NCBI RefSeq assembly: GCF_963665355.1
Contig: NZ_OY762229.1
Location: 4,340,001 to 4,404,000, forward strand
Direction: 5' to 3'
Length of the DNA: 64,000 nt
Source: an uncultured Desulfobacter sp.
GTDB taxonomy: Bacteria; Desulfobacterota; Desulfobacteria; Desulfobacterales; Desulfobacteraceae
The translations under genes and the position numbers were made by a program. The notes beneath the pieces are model-generated. The model searched no databases and had not been told where the DNA came from. It worked only from the letters and a program-made list of their open reading frames with translations. How positions within the stretch are numbered: position 1 is the stretch's first letter; every line of letters begins with the position of its first letter. Shown in pieces: positions 18,009 to 25,800 of this stretch.

Positions 18009-19372
18009 CAGAAAAAACCAAGTTTTACGGTAAGCATTTTTTCAAGTTTTTTAACTGCGGCCTGGATCGCGAATAAAATGATGCGGTCCCCGGCCTGAAC
18101 CCGGTTTGCCCCCATGGGAATAATAATTTCGTCCTGGCGTATGATACATACCAGAAGGGTGCCCTGGGGAAATGATATATCCTTGATGGGACCTTTTGTG
18201 ATGGCCGAAGATGCCAGGGCAACTGCTTCAATAAATTCTCCCAGTTCACCGAAAATGGAGATTTCCGAAATCACATTGCCCTGGCGTATATCCTGCAGAA
18301 TTGAAGAAACAGCAGACACTCTTGGACTGACAACTTTTTCAATGCCTATGGTGGACAGTAACGGATAATAGCTTGCCTTACTGATACGGGTGATGGTGTT
18401 GTCCACCCCCATGTTTTTTGCCAGAAGGGATACAAGAATGTTGGTTTCATCATCATTGGTTACCGAGACAACAGCATCCATCTGGCTGATATTTTCTTCC
18501 ATGAACAGCTTCTGGTCTCCGCCGTCACCGTGGAGCACCACGGTCTTTCCCATTTGCATGGACAGATCGTTGCATCGATCCATGCTGGATTCAATGATTT
18601 TGACCTGAATATTGTCTTTCTCAAGGGAGTGGCCAAGTTTGGCGCCGATTCGGCCACCGCCGACGATGAGAACCCTTTTAACCGGCTTGACAGTTATACC
18701 CAGGACCTTCAGGGTTTTTTCAAGTTTTCCGGTGTCACACACAAAATAGATCAGGTCCCCGGCCATGGGTTTATCTTTTCCCCGGGGGACAATGACTTTA
18801 TTGCCCCGGATAATCGCGGCAATCAAAGGCCTGTCATGACCAAACGCATGGTGGAAATCGGCCAGCTCCATTCCCGCAATGGGAGATGTGTCAGAAAGCC
18901 GCATGCCGACATATTTGACACGTCCGTTGACAAATTCTCCTTTGTCAACGGCACCTGGAATGGTCATCAGTTTTCTGATCGTTTTAACAACCTCGGATTC
19001 GGGGTTGATGATGTTGTCGATGTTAGGAGGCTCATTTTTAAGACTGGTATGGAAAGGAACAAATCCTTCATTGCGCAGGCGGATCAGCTTTTTAGTCATG
19101 GGCGAGATCTGGTTGGCAATCAGGCAGGATACAATATTGATCTCATCGCTGTCCGTGACGGCCAGAAGAATATCCGAACCTACCACGCCGGCCTCTTTCA
19201 GGGTGTCCGGGTTACTGCCCGATCCTGTTACGACCTTGACATCAAGGTCTTCAGCAATTTTTCGTGTGGCCTGTGCATCCACATCAACCACCACAACATT
19301 CTTGCTTTCAAGGGCCAGACGGCCGGCGATGTTGTATCCCACGCCCCCGGCACCGATTATCACTATTTTCAA
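18008..19372 (-). CDS. trkA: Trk system regulatory protein TrkA (two RCK domains)
   Basis: 454 residues with the duplicated RCK_N/RCK_C architecture. The first Rossmann site is GAGGVGYNIAGRL (residues 7-19), with the acidic VVVVDVD that selects NAD(H); the second is VGGGRIGAKLG (about 238-248). TrkA forms the cytoplasmic NAD/ATP-sensing ring that gates TrkH, encoded directly downstream. ATG 19372 is preceded by a good CCAGGAGT. Confidence 0.95.
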   Translation of the reverse strand: MKIVIIGAGGVGYNIAGRLALESKNVVVVDVDAQATRKIAEDLDVKVVTGSGSNPDTLKEAGVVGSDILLAVTDSDEINIVSCLIANQISPMTKKLIRLRNEGFVPFHTSLKNEPPNIDNIINPESEVVKTIRKLMTIPGAVDKGEFVNGRVKYVGMRLSDTSPIAGMELADFHHAFGHDRPLIAAIIRGNKVIVPRGKDKPMAGDLIYFVCDTGKLEKTLKVLGITVKPVKRVLIVGGGRIGAKLGHSLEKDNIQVKIIESSMDRCNDLSMQMGKTVVLHGDGGDQKLFMEENISQMDAVVSVTNDDETNILVSLLAKNMGVDNTITRISKASYYPLLSTIGIEKVVSPRVSAVSSILQDIRQGNVISEISIFGELGEFIEAVALASSAITKGPIKDISFPQGTLLVCIIRQDEIIIPMGANRVQAGDRIILFAIQAAVKKLEKMLTVKLGFF

Positions 19373-19478
19373 ATGAAAACTCCTGGTTTATGTCAAGAAT
19401 ATGAACTGGTGTATCGTTGAGCCGTTTTTTACTATATAGAGCAAGGTTCTGTCAACTTGGCACCCAGGTAAAAGATGA

Positions 19479-19512
19479 AGCCCCGGCCCATTGTTAACAA
19501 TGGGCCGGGGCT
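19479..19512. terminator. Long perfect palindrome terminator
   Basis: A perfect 34-bp GC-rich palindrome (arm AGCCCCGGCCCATTGTT, centre GTTAAC) lies 29 bp past the stop of the transporter gene and 106 bp upstream of trkA. Only a weak T-tract follows on the minus strand. It should end transcription of the transporter unit and insulate trkA. Confidence 0.75.
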
Positions 19513-19540
19513 TTGAACGTTTTCTATATATTAATTTTTT

Positions 19541-21010
19541 TTACAAAGTTGTGATGGGCATCCCCATAAGTTTCCACAGGAATACGGACAATGCGATAAC
19601 TATCATCAACATGACAGATGCCGGAATGCCGTACATGAAAAATTCACCCGGGGTAAACTGTTTGGAGTCGTAGGCAATGGCGTTGGGAGCTGCGCCCACC
19701 AGTAAAAGGAAGGGCATGCCGGCCGTGACAAGGGAGGCAAACAGGATAATTTCAGGTGCCACATGCAGATAGGGGGCAATAACCAGCGCCACGGGCAGGG
19801 ATATGGCAATGGCTGCCACGTTCATAATGAAGTTGGTCATGATCATGACGAAAAAGGCGATGCTGAGGATAAACACAAAGTAGTTGGCTTTCTGGAACAG
19901 GGTCAACCAGTTGATGGCAAGCCATTCTGCCGCGCCGGTTTCCCACAGACAGAAACCGATACTCATGGCACCGCCGAACAGAAGGATGATATTCCAGGGA
20001 ATCGCTTCAAGGTCTTTAATGTCAAGGATGTTGAAGATAAAGAATAGAACCGTTGCCACCATCATGATCGCGTTTTTGTCAAGTTTGGATATGGCAGGAA
20101 TGAATTGTTTTACGGACATAATGGCGATGGCGATAAAAATGATGGTTGCTGCCAAAATCTCCTGTTTTGTGATGCCCCCCATGGCTTTTCCCAGCATTTT
20201 TGCCTTTTCTCTGAGGCCCGGAATGGTTTTTTTCTCAGGCTTGCATACAATCATGAAAAAGCCCCAGAGAAGAAAGGTCATAGCCCAGCCCACGGGTGCC
20301 ATATAGTAGGTCAGCTCGAAAAATGAGATCTCCTTACCAACAATGTCCTTGAAGAATCCAATGGCCACGGCACCCCGGGCAGCACCCAGAAGTGTGATAA
20401 TGGAGCCTGCGCCAGCCACAAATGCCATACCGATGAACAGACCTTTGCCGAATTTGGTAGGTCCGGTCTCATCGGTATACATCCCGTAAATGGTCATTAA
20501 AAGCGGAAACATGGTGGCTGCCACGGCAGTATGGGCCATAATATGGGTCAATGCGGTGGTGACCACAAAACAACCCAGATATATCATGCTGGTTTTTTCT
20601 CCCACAATGGCCAGCATCTTGTACGCCAGACGTTTGGTCAGACCCGTTTTGGTGAACACCATGCCGATGACCAGGGAGCCGAAAATAAACAGAACAGACG
20701 GGTCCATGAAATCCTTAAGGGCTACCTTGGCTGGACGGACCATAAAGAGTACCTGGAGGGCACCTAAAGCCAGACTGGTCACACCAATGGGTAAAACTTC
20801 AAATACCCACCAGGTGCCGGCCAGAAGGAATATGGCAAGCGCGCCTTTGCCCTGGGCGCTCAGTATAAAATGTTTTCCGGCAGGATCCACCGCGTCGGGC
20901 CAGGCCGGAGAAAAATTGACAACAGCAAACAGGGTCAGGCCGATGAGCATGAACAGTGTTCTTTTCAAGTCGAGTTTTGGTTTTGGTGCATCTGCAATTT
21001 CAGTGGTCAT
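19541..21010 (-). CDS. SLC13/DASS-family sodium:anion symporter
   Basis: 489 residues, about 12 membrane segments. The family loops are present: ALTHIMAHTAVAATMFPLLM in the first half and MTNFIMNVAAIAISLPVALV in the second, the Ser/Asn-Thr type repeats that bind Na+ and carboxylate or sulfate. MPFLLLVGAAPNAIAYDSKQ matches the conserved signature near the C terminus. Dicarboxylates or sulfate are both plausible cargoes in a sulfate reducer; the sequence does not decide. A strong AAAGGAGAGAG precedes ATG 21010. It lies 121 bp downstream of the cytidylate-kinase-like gene without a terminator and so is probably under the same sigma-54 promoter. Confidence 0.87.
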   Translation of the reverse strand: MTTEIADAPKPKLDLKRTLFMLIGLTLFAVVNFSPAWPDAVDPAGKHFILSAQGKGALAIFLLAGTWWVFEVLPIGVTSLALGALQVLFMVRPAKVALKDFMDPSVLFIFGSLVIGMVFTKTGLTKRLAYKMLAIVGEKTSMIYLGCFVVTTALTHIMAHTAVAATMFPLLMTIYGMYTDETGPTKFGKGLFIGMAFVAGAGSIITLLGAARGAVAIGFFKDIVGKEISFFELTYYMAPVGWAMTFLLWGFFMIVCKPEKKTIPGLREKAKMLGKAMGGITKQEILAATIIFIAIAIMSVKQFIPAISKLDKNAIMMVATVLFFIFNILDIKDLEAIPWNIILLFGGAMSIGFCLWETGAAEWLAINWLTLFQKANYFVFILSIAFFVMIMTNFIMNVAAIAISLPVALVIAPYLHVAPEIILFASLVTAGMPFLLLVGAAPNAIAYDSKQFTPGEFFMYGIPASVMLMIVIALSVFLWKLMGMPITTL

Positions 21011-21131
21011 TTTAGTCTCTCTCTCCTTTGGGTTAATGAATCATTGCTTCATTTGGATTTTGTTTTTATTGCTATTCGTTACATTTTTCAACGTTTTGTT
21101 TTGTCGCGTTTGTTTCATATGGTTCGTCTCA

Positions 21132-22013
21132 TCAGGTTTTCCGTTTAAACGGGGCCGTCAAATTTAAATTTCGAGCAATGCCTCCTTTGTAGAAATTTGG
21201 TCCTATTTTAGTTTTAACGGATTTAACGCCTGGTATCATGCAGGCAATATCCATGATCTCTTTTTGTGCCCGGGCAAGGTTCATCACTTTTTTGTCCAAA
21301 GTGACGAGTACATGCCCTGAATCCGATTCAATAATCAGGTGGTGTCCAAGACCGGCCAAGGCCGCATCAACCCTGGAGCTGATATTAAAATCAACGGCAT
21401 GCATATTTTTATGGGTATGGTCCATTGAACGTCCTATATCCGACCGTACTTGTCCAAGAGCCTGGTGAACAGCGTCCATGGTCATGTCAAGAGCCGAAGT
21501 ATCAATATCATCCCACTCCAGAACCATATCATGCAGTGTCCGATCCCACAGCGTGTCCAGATTGAGATGGACTGCCAAGCGCTGTTCTGTTTGATCGGAT
21601 CTGGCTATGGCGGCATCAGCGGCCTGTATGGATAACCTGTCCATGGTGACAGCTCTCTGGTTGCGGATCTGTATGGGTGTTGCCGACATGATTCTGTAAA
21701 TACCGCAAACAGATCCGGGGATCAGGTGGGATAAAACACCTGAAAAAATGCAGGGGCCGTTCAGAATGTTTTCGGAAATCTGCACTTTTAATGCGGCCAT
21801 GCATTTCTTTCTGTCGTGGGTAAAATTATCAAAGGGTATGTGTCGGCCCTGTATGGATTTGAATATAAGGTCTGTTTTCAGATCATGGGCCTGGCCGGTT
21901 TGGTCGACAAGCATCGGATCTTCGTAAACAGTACATTGATATAAGGCGGACAGCTCATCAATGAACCGGTTGGGGGAGGCATATAAACCGCATGTAATGG
22001 CAATCAGTGGCAT
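21132..22013 (-). CDS. Cytidylate-kinase-like protein without P-loop, with C-terminal BON-like domain
   Basis: 293 residues. Residues about 1-190 resemble the cytidylate-kinase-like family seen in deltaproteobacteria, including an R...DRLSIQAADAAIARSD segment and a LWDRTLHDMVLEWDDID stretch, but the N terminus (MPLIAITCGLYASPNRF) has no GxxGxGK nucleotide-binding loop. Residues about 222-275 (HVLVTLDKKV ... IPGVKSVKTKIG) fit the pattern of a BON domain, a membrane- or ligand-binding fold. It probably senses rather than phosphorylates (inference). A consensus -24/-12 promoter lies about 60 bp upstream and the anion symporter follows. The domain calls come from pattern memory only. Confidence 0.6.
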   Translation of the reverse strand: MPLIAITCGLYASPNRFIDELSALYQCTVYEDPMLVDQTGQAHDLKTDLIFKSIQGRHIPFDNFTHDRKKCMAALKVQISENILNGPCIFSGVLSHLIPGSVCGIYRIMSATPIQIRNQRAVTMDRLSIQAADAAIARSDQTEQRLAVHLNLDTLWDRTLHDMVLEWDDIDTSALDMTMDAVHQALGQVRSDIGRSMDHTHKNMHAVDFNISSRVDAALAGLGHHLIIESDSGHVLVTLDKKVMNLARAQKEIMDIACMIPGVKSVKTKIGPNFYKGGIARNLNLTAPFKRKT

Positions 22014-22070
22014 GGTCTCTTATCTGCTCGGCCAAGTTTAAGGTTAACAGTTAAAATCAAGACCTTTAAC

Positions 22071-22086
22071 AGCAAAGAGCATGCCA
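22071..22086 (-). promoter_or_regulatory. Sigma-54 (-24/-12) promoter
   Basis: The minus strand reads TGGCATGCTCTTTGCT, a full match to the TGGCAYR-N4-TTGCW consensus. The expected transcription start is about 12 nt past the GC of the -12 element, giving a leader of roughly 45 nt before ATG 22013. A sigma-54 activator gene lies immediately upstream. Confidence 0.85.
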
Positions 22087-22163
22087 TATTTTAAATTGAT
22101 TTGAATAACAAATAGTTATGATATTTATGTAAAGATAGGGAACGAAATTGAAGCATTATGAAA

Positions 22164-22184
22164 CAAAATGGAAAATACATTTTG
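22164..22184. promoter_or_regulatory. Candidate upstream activator site (inverted repeat)
   Basis: Perfect 7-nt arms CAAAATG / CATTTTG around 7 nt, about 80-100 bp upstream of the -24 element. That position is normal for a sigma-54 activator site. It could also be the terminator hairpin of the NifX-like gene that ends at 22200. Confidence 0.35.
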
Positions 22185-22199
22185 AAACGTTTTAAGACA

Positions 22200-22565
22200 T
22201 TATATGGGATTTCCTTCAACCATACGGATGAAAAGGATGTCTCCCTGGTTCAGGGTGCGGGTCTGCCACCGCTCAAAGGCGTGGGTCCAGGCACCGGACA
22301 CCCCGTCAAACACATTGAGTTTTTTCCATTTGAGAAATTCATAATATTCATCCTCAATGGCACCGCAGATCAGTGTGTTAATATCCTGGGCCAGAAGAGT
22401 ATGGCACAGTTCATCCGAAGAAGACCTGGGCAGCACAATGATTTTTTTATCCTGGATGCCGGTATAGTTAACTGTTGTTAAAATGATCACTTCCGTGGTC
22501 AAATCAAACCGGGGCACAATCTCGTCACCAAGTATGGGAATGGCAACCTTATGTAGTGTTATCAT
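22200..22565 (-). CDS. NifX/NifB-like (dinitrogenase FeMo-cofactor, MTH1175-type) domain protein
   Basis: 121 residues. The start VAIPILGDEIVPRFDLTTEV is the signature of the DiNase_FeMo-co (MTH1175) fold, and INTLICGAIEDEYYEFLKWK matches its second conserved block. Stand-alone members bind metal clusters or have unknown roles. No nitrogenase genes are nearby, so a role in nitrogen fixation is not supported. It begins 4 bp after the stop of the sigma-54 activator gene and is surely co-transcribed with it, which suggests a modulator of that regulator (inference). Confidence 0.78.
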   Translation of the reverse strand: MITLHKVAIPILGDEIVPRFDLTTEVIILTTVNYTGIQDKKIIVLPRSSSDELCHTLLAQDINTLICGAIEDEYYEFLKWKKLNVFDGVSGAWTHAFERWQTRTLNQGDILFIRMVEGNPI

Positions 22566-22569
22566 GATG

Positions 22570-23979
22570 TTACTCTATATGAAGCTCTTTAATTTTTCGC
22601 CACAGGGTACTGCGGCTCATGCCAAGAATTTGCGCGGCCTTGTTTTTTTTACCCCGGGCGGTTTTCAGCGCATCCAAGATCATCTGTCGTTGCACTAAGG
22701 TCCAGGTCTGCCCTGATTGGAGTGTCTGGCGGGTTTCAGAAATCGGTGGATATTCCGGACTGTCTTCTGCGTGAGGCATCTCCAAAGTCACATTGTGGGG
22801 TTCATGATCCTGGATGTATGCCGGCAGATTATCTGCTTCGATCCTGGTACCCTGGGCCACATTCACGGCATATTCCATGATATTTTTCAGTTCACGGATA
22901 TTGCCCTCATAACTGTAGTTCAATAAAACAGACAGAGCCGGTTCGGAAAAACCATTGATTTTTTTTCCCTGTTTTTTTGTATAGTGATTCAGGAAATGAT
23001 CGAGCAGAAGGCGGATGTCTGCACCCCGCTCCCGTAGTGGCGGCAGGTGAACCCTGGCCACATTCAGGCGAAACAGCAGGTCTTTTCTGAATTTTCCAAT
23101 GGACACCATATGCTCAAGATCACGGTGGGTGGCGGCGATAATCCTTACATTGGCGTTGAAGCCTTTGGTGGCACCCAAAGGATAAATAACCCGGTCATCC
23201 AGAAAAGTAAGCAGTTTAACCTGTAAAGGCAGGGGAAGATCTCCAATTTCCGTTAGAAAAATAGTCCCGTTGTGCGCCAGTTTAAAACGCCCTGGTTTGT
23301 TTTCCACAGCACCGGTAAACGCCCCTTTCATATGACCGAAAATTTCGGATTCCAAAAGAGTCTCGGGCAGCGCTCCGCAGTTTATTTTAATAAACGGACC
23401 GCCGGCACGTTGGGAGGTCTGGTGTACAGCTTCTGCCACAATATCTTTACCTGTGCCTGTTTCCCCGGTGATCAGGATGGAGGCGTCACTTTGGGCAAGC
23501 ATGGGAAGGGTTTGAAAAATCATCTCCATTTTCGGGCTTCGACCGATGATATTGGCAAAACTGTAGGCCACGTTTCTTTCGGGATCATTGCTGGTACTGC
23601 TTCTCAAATCCTCAACAGTTTCAATATAACCCGTAAGCTCTCCCCGGGTATCCATGATCTGGGCAGTGGTAATGCGCACGGGCAGTTTCTGGCGGTCTGT
23701 ATTAATAATATCGCTGGTGCAGGAGATGGACCGGTCTTTACGGTGGGTGGCAAGAACAGGACAGTTTAAAATGCATGCGGAACTGCGCAGAACATTTTTA
23801 CAGGGAATGCCCCTGGCCATATCCAGGGAAAAACCAGTCAGGGCCTGGAAGAACCGGTTAAGATGAACTACGTTCAAATCCTTATCCATCACCAGAATAC
23901 CCAAGGGAATTTCATCCAGGATGAGGGTAAAATCCAGGGGAGATCGCATTAACTTATGAATTTCGGGAAATAATTGCAT
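22570..23979 (-). CDS. PAS-containing sigma-54-dependent transcriptional activator
   Basis: 469 residues: PAS domain (about 15-125), AAA+ domain (about 143-370) and Fis-type HTH at the C terminus (NKAAQILGMSRSTLWRKIKE). Walker A is GETGTGKD (172-179), and the sigma-54-contacting GAFTGA (219-224) is intact, so it should be an active activator. The PAS domain carries Cys60, Cys69, Cys73 and Cys87 (CKNVLRSSACILNC), a cysteine pattern I recall from other deltaproteobacterial PAS regulators and compatible with a redox or metal switch. It most likely acts on the -24/-12 promoter at 22071-22086, given the gene order. Confidence 0.92.
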   Translation of the reverse strand: MQLFPEIHKLMRSPLDFTLILDEIPLGILVMDKDLNVVHLNRFFQALTGFSLDMARGIPCKNVLRSSACILNCPVLATHRKDRSISCTSDIINTDRQKLPVRITTAQIMDTRGELTGYIETVEDLRSSTSNDPERNVAYSFANIIGRSPKMEMIFQTLPMLAQSDASILITGETGTGKDIVAEAVHQTSQRAGGPFIKINCGALPETLLESEIFGHMKGAFTGAVENKPGRFKLAHNGTIFLTEIGDLPLPLQVKLLTFLDDRVIYPLGATKGFNANVRIIAATHRDLEHMVSIGKFRKDLLFRLNVARVHLPPLRERGADIRLLLDHFLNHYTKKQGKKINGFSEPALSVLLNYSYEGNIRELKNIMEYAVNVAQGTRIEADNLPAYIQDHEPHNVTLEMPHAEDSPEYPPISETRQTLQSGQTWTLVQRQMILDALKTARGKKNKAAQILGMSRSTLWRKIKELHIE

Positions 23980-24289
23980 GTTTGAACGGGAGTCCCTTTA
24001 TCTGCTGTTCCATCAATAACAGCCCATGGATATTACAGGGCATTTCATTGAACAGGCCGCAAGCCAGTTTCTACCATCCCCTTGCCGGATTTACAAATGA
24101 AAACCATAGAAGTCGTGTTCCCCCCTGATGTGATAAAGACATACCTGCGTTTCATTATGAAATTTTATGTTACATTTAACAACAATTTGTTCAATATTAT
24201 TGTATGTATTTTGATCCTATGTTATGAACATACAAAATTGAATTTAAAAAAAGATCAAGAAAATCCATACCATAGACAGGGAGCCAATT
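23980..24289. other. Intergenic region between divergent genes (310 bp)
   Basis: AT-rich in its right half. No convincing gene, hairpin or -24/-12 element was found. A 77-codon frame at 24082-24315 overlaps the next gene and has neither a ribosome-binding site nor a recognisable product. Confidence 0.5.
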
Positions 24290-25705
24290 ATGGACAATGT
24301 AAAGCTTTTGCTTGATAGAATTACAAACCGGGTCAACGCAAACCTAAAGGAGTTTCAGTTTGATACCCACACCTTCGTTGATAATACCATTGAATTTGAC
24401 AAACTGACCAAATTTTATTGTTTTTACGGTATTACCAGCCGTCACCCCATTTATTTTAATTTTACCAATTCATGTATGGCCGGATCCTATTTTCTGGGCA
24501 AAGCCAATGTCAGGCAGTCATGTATTTATAAAAGCGATGTCAGGGGGGACGAACTCAAGCGCAAAGGCGATATCCTTGATAAGAACAACCCCTTACCCCT
24601 TGTGGATGATGAAGTTTTTGTGATAACAGGCAGCCTGCTATACAAGACCCTGGTGCACAGTAATTCCCATAATCCTGAAACCCCTGAAGAGTTCACAATC
24701 AGAAACACCATCTCCGCCCATTATGCAAATATTCACGGCTCCACCCTGGAAGGATGCTTTCTTGGGCCCTTTGCCACTGTGGATTTAATGAACCTTCACT
24801 CTTGCGTGTTAGGAGCATTCTCCTATGTCCAGGCCGATGAGTTTTTCCATCGCAAGATTGAGCCGGGTGTTGTGTGGATTGAGACGAAATCTTTTAAATT
24901 CAAATTTAAACATGAACAAGATGTGTTAGATAAATATATTGGTGTCAATGAAAAATATCAGCCCCGGGGATTGATCTACGAGTTTGTGGATGAAAAAGAG
25001 ACTGAGTATGAAAGGCTCTTTGAGGTGGTTGATCTCAAGCCCATCAAGGCACCGGCGAGCTCGGCCGTCAACCGTTATGCCGTGATCAAACCCAAGACTG
25101 AAATCGGGGCAAATGTGCTGATTTCCCAGCGTGCCTATGTGGAGAACAGCAAAATGGGAGATGGATCTAATGCCCAGGAAAATACATTCATCATCAATTC
25201 CCACCTTGAAGGCATGTGCATTACGGCCCATGGCGGAAAAATCATCAACGCGTTTATCGGGTTGAAAACCTTTGTGGGATTCAACAGCTTTCTTTTCGGA
25301 AAAGAGCATGCAAAACTTACCATTGGTCAAGGCTGCATTGTTATGCCCCATACCATCATTGACATAAAGGAACCATTAAATATTCCCAAGCATCTTCTTG
25401 TCTGGGGATATATCACATGCACCAGCGACCTTGCAAAAAACTCCATCCCCATAGATGAATTAAGGGGATTCAGGGGTGCCGAAACCATTGGAGACATGAC
25501 CTTCACAGGCTCGGGAGAAGAGTTTGTGAATGTCTTTAACCACCGCATTGAGCGTATTCTTGAAGCCAACGGGGCCTATTGCAATGGTAATGGAGAGATG
25601 TGCGGGCATGCCCAGGATGATCAGCAAATTTCATTCAATACTTTGCAGCCGTATCGATCTGGCGGAAATTCAGGCATATATCCGACCATTCGCATTCTGC
25701 CCTAA
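24290..25705 (+). CDS. Left-handed beta-helix (hexapeptide-repeat) protein, DUF4954-like
   Basis: 471 residues, soluble. Imperfect hexapeptide repeats with aliphatic i positions run through about 125-190 (ISAHYANIHGSTLEGCFLGP) and again through 265-385 (AVIKPKTEIGANVLISQRAY, IGQGCIVMPHTIIDIKEPL), as in LpxA-like acyl- and nucleotidyltransferases. No known catalytic domain is fused. GGGAGCC precedes ATG 24290, and a strong terminator follows 14 bp after the stop, so it is monocistronic. Function is not known; transferase annotations rest only on the fold. Confidence 0.7.
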   Translation: MDNVKLLLDRITNRVNANLKEFQFDTHTFVDNTIEFDKLTKFYCFYGITSRHPIYFNFTNSCMAGSYFLGKANVRQSCIYKSDVRGDELKRKGDILDKNNPLPLVDDEVFVITGSLLYKTLVHSNSHNPETPEEFTIRNTISAHYANIHGSTLEGCFLGPFATVDLMNLHSCVLGAFSYVQADEFFHRKIEPGVVWIETKSFKFKFKHEQDVLDKYIGVNEKYQPRGLIYEFVDEKETEYERLFEVVDLKPIKAPASSAVNRYAVIKPKTEIGANVLISQRAYVENSKMGDGSNAQENTFIINSHLEGMCITAHGGKIINAFIGLKTFVGFNSFLFGKEHAKLTIGQGCIVMPHTIIDIKEPLNIPKHLLVWGYITCTSDLAKNSIPIDELRGFRGAETIGDMTFTGSGEEFVNVFNHRIERILEANGAYCNGNGEMCGHAQDDQQISFNTLQPYRSGGNSGIYPTIRILP

Positions 25706-25719
25706 AATGCCGAAAAAAA

Positions 25720-25754
25720 AAGTCGTCCGGATAAAAAATATATCCGGACGACTT
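25720..25754. terminator. Bidirectional Rho-independent terminator
   Basis: Perfect 14-nt arms AAGTCGTCCGGATA / TATCCGGACGACTT around a 7-nt loop, with an A-run on the left and T-rich sequence on the right. It lies between the convergent beta-helix and EF-G2 genes and can serve both. Confidence 0.9.
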
Positions 25755-25800
25755 ATTTCTTTACACGATGAGAGGCTCCTCCGGTGGAGGAGTTCACGTG

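Noticed and set aside
22200-22565. Nitrogen fixation protein NifX
   Set aside because: Only the fold matches; no nif genes occur in the window, so a general DiNase_FeMo-co-domain label is safer.
24082-24315. 77-codon frame upstream of the beta-helix gene
   Set aside because: No ribosome-binding site, low-complexity AT-rich translation, overlaps the real start at 24290.
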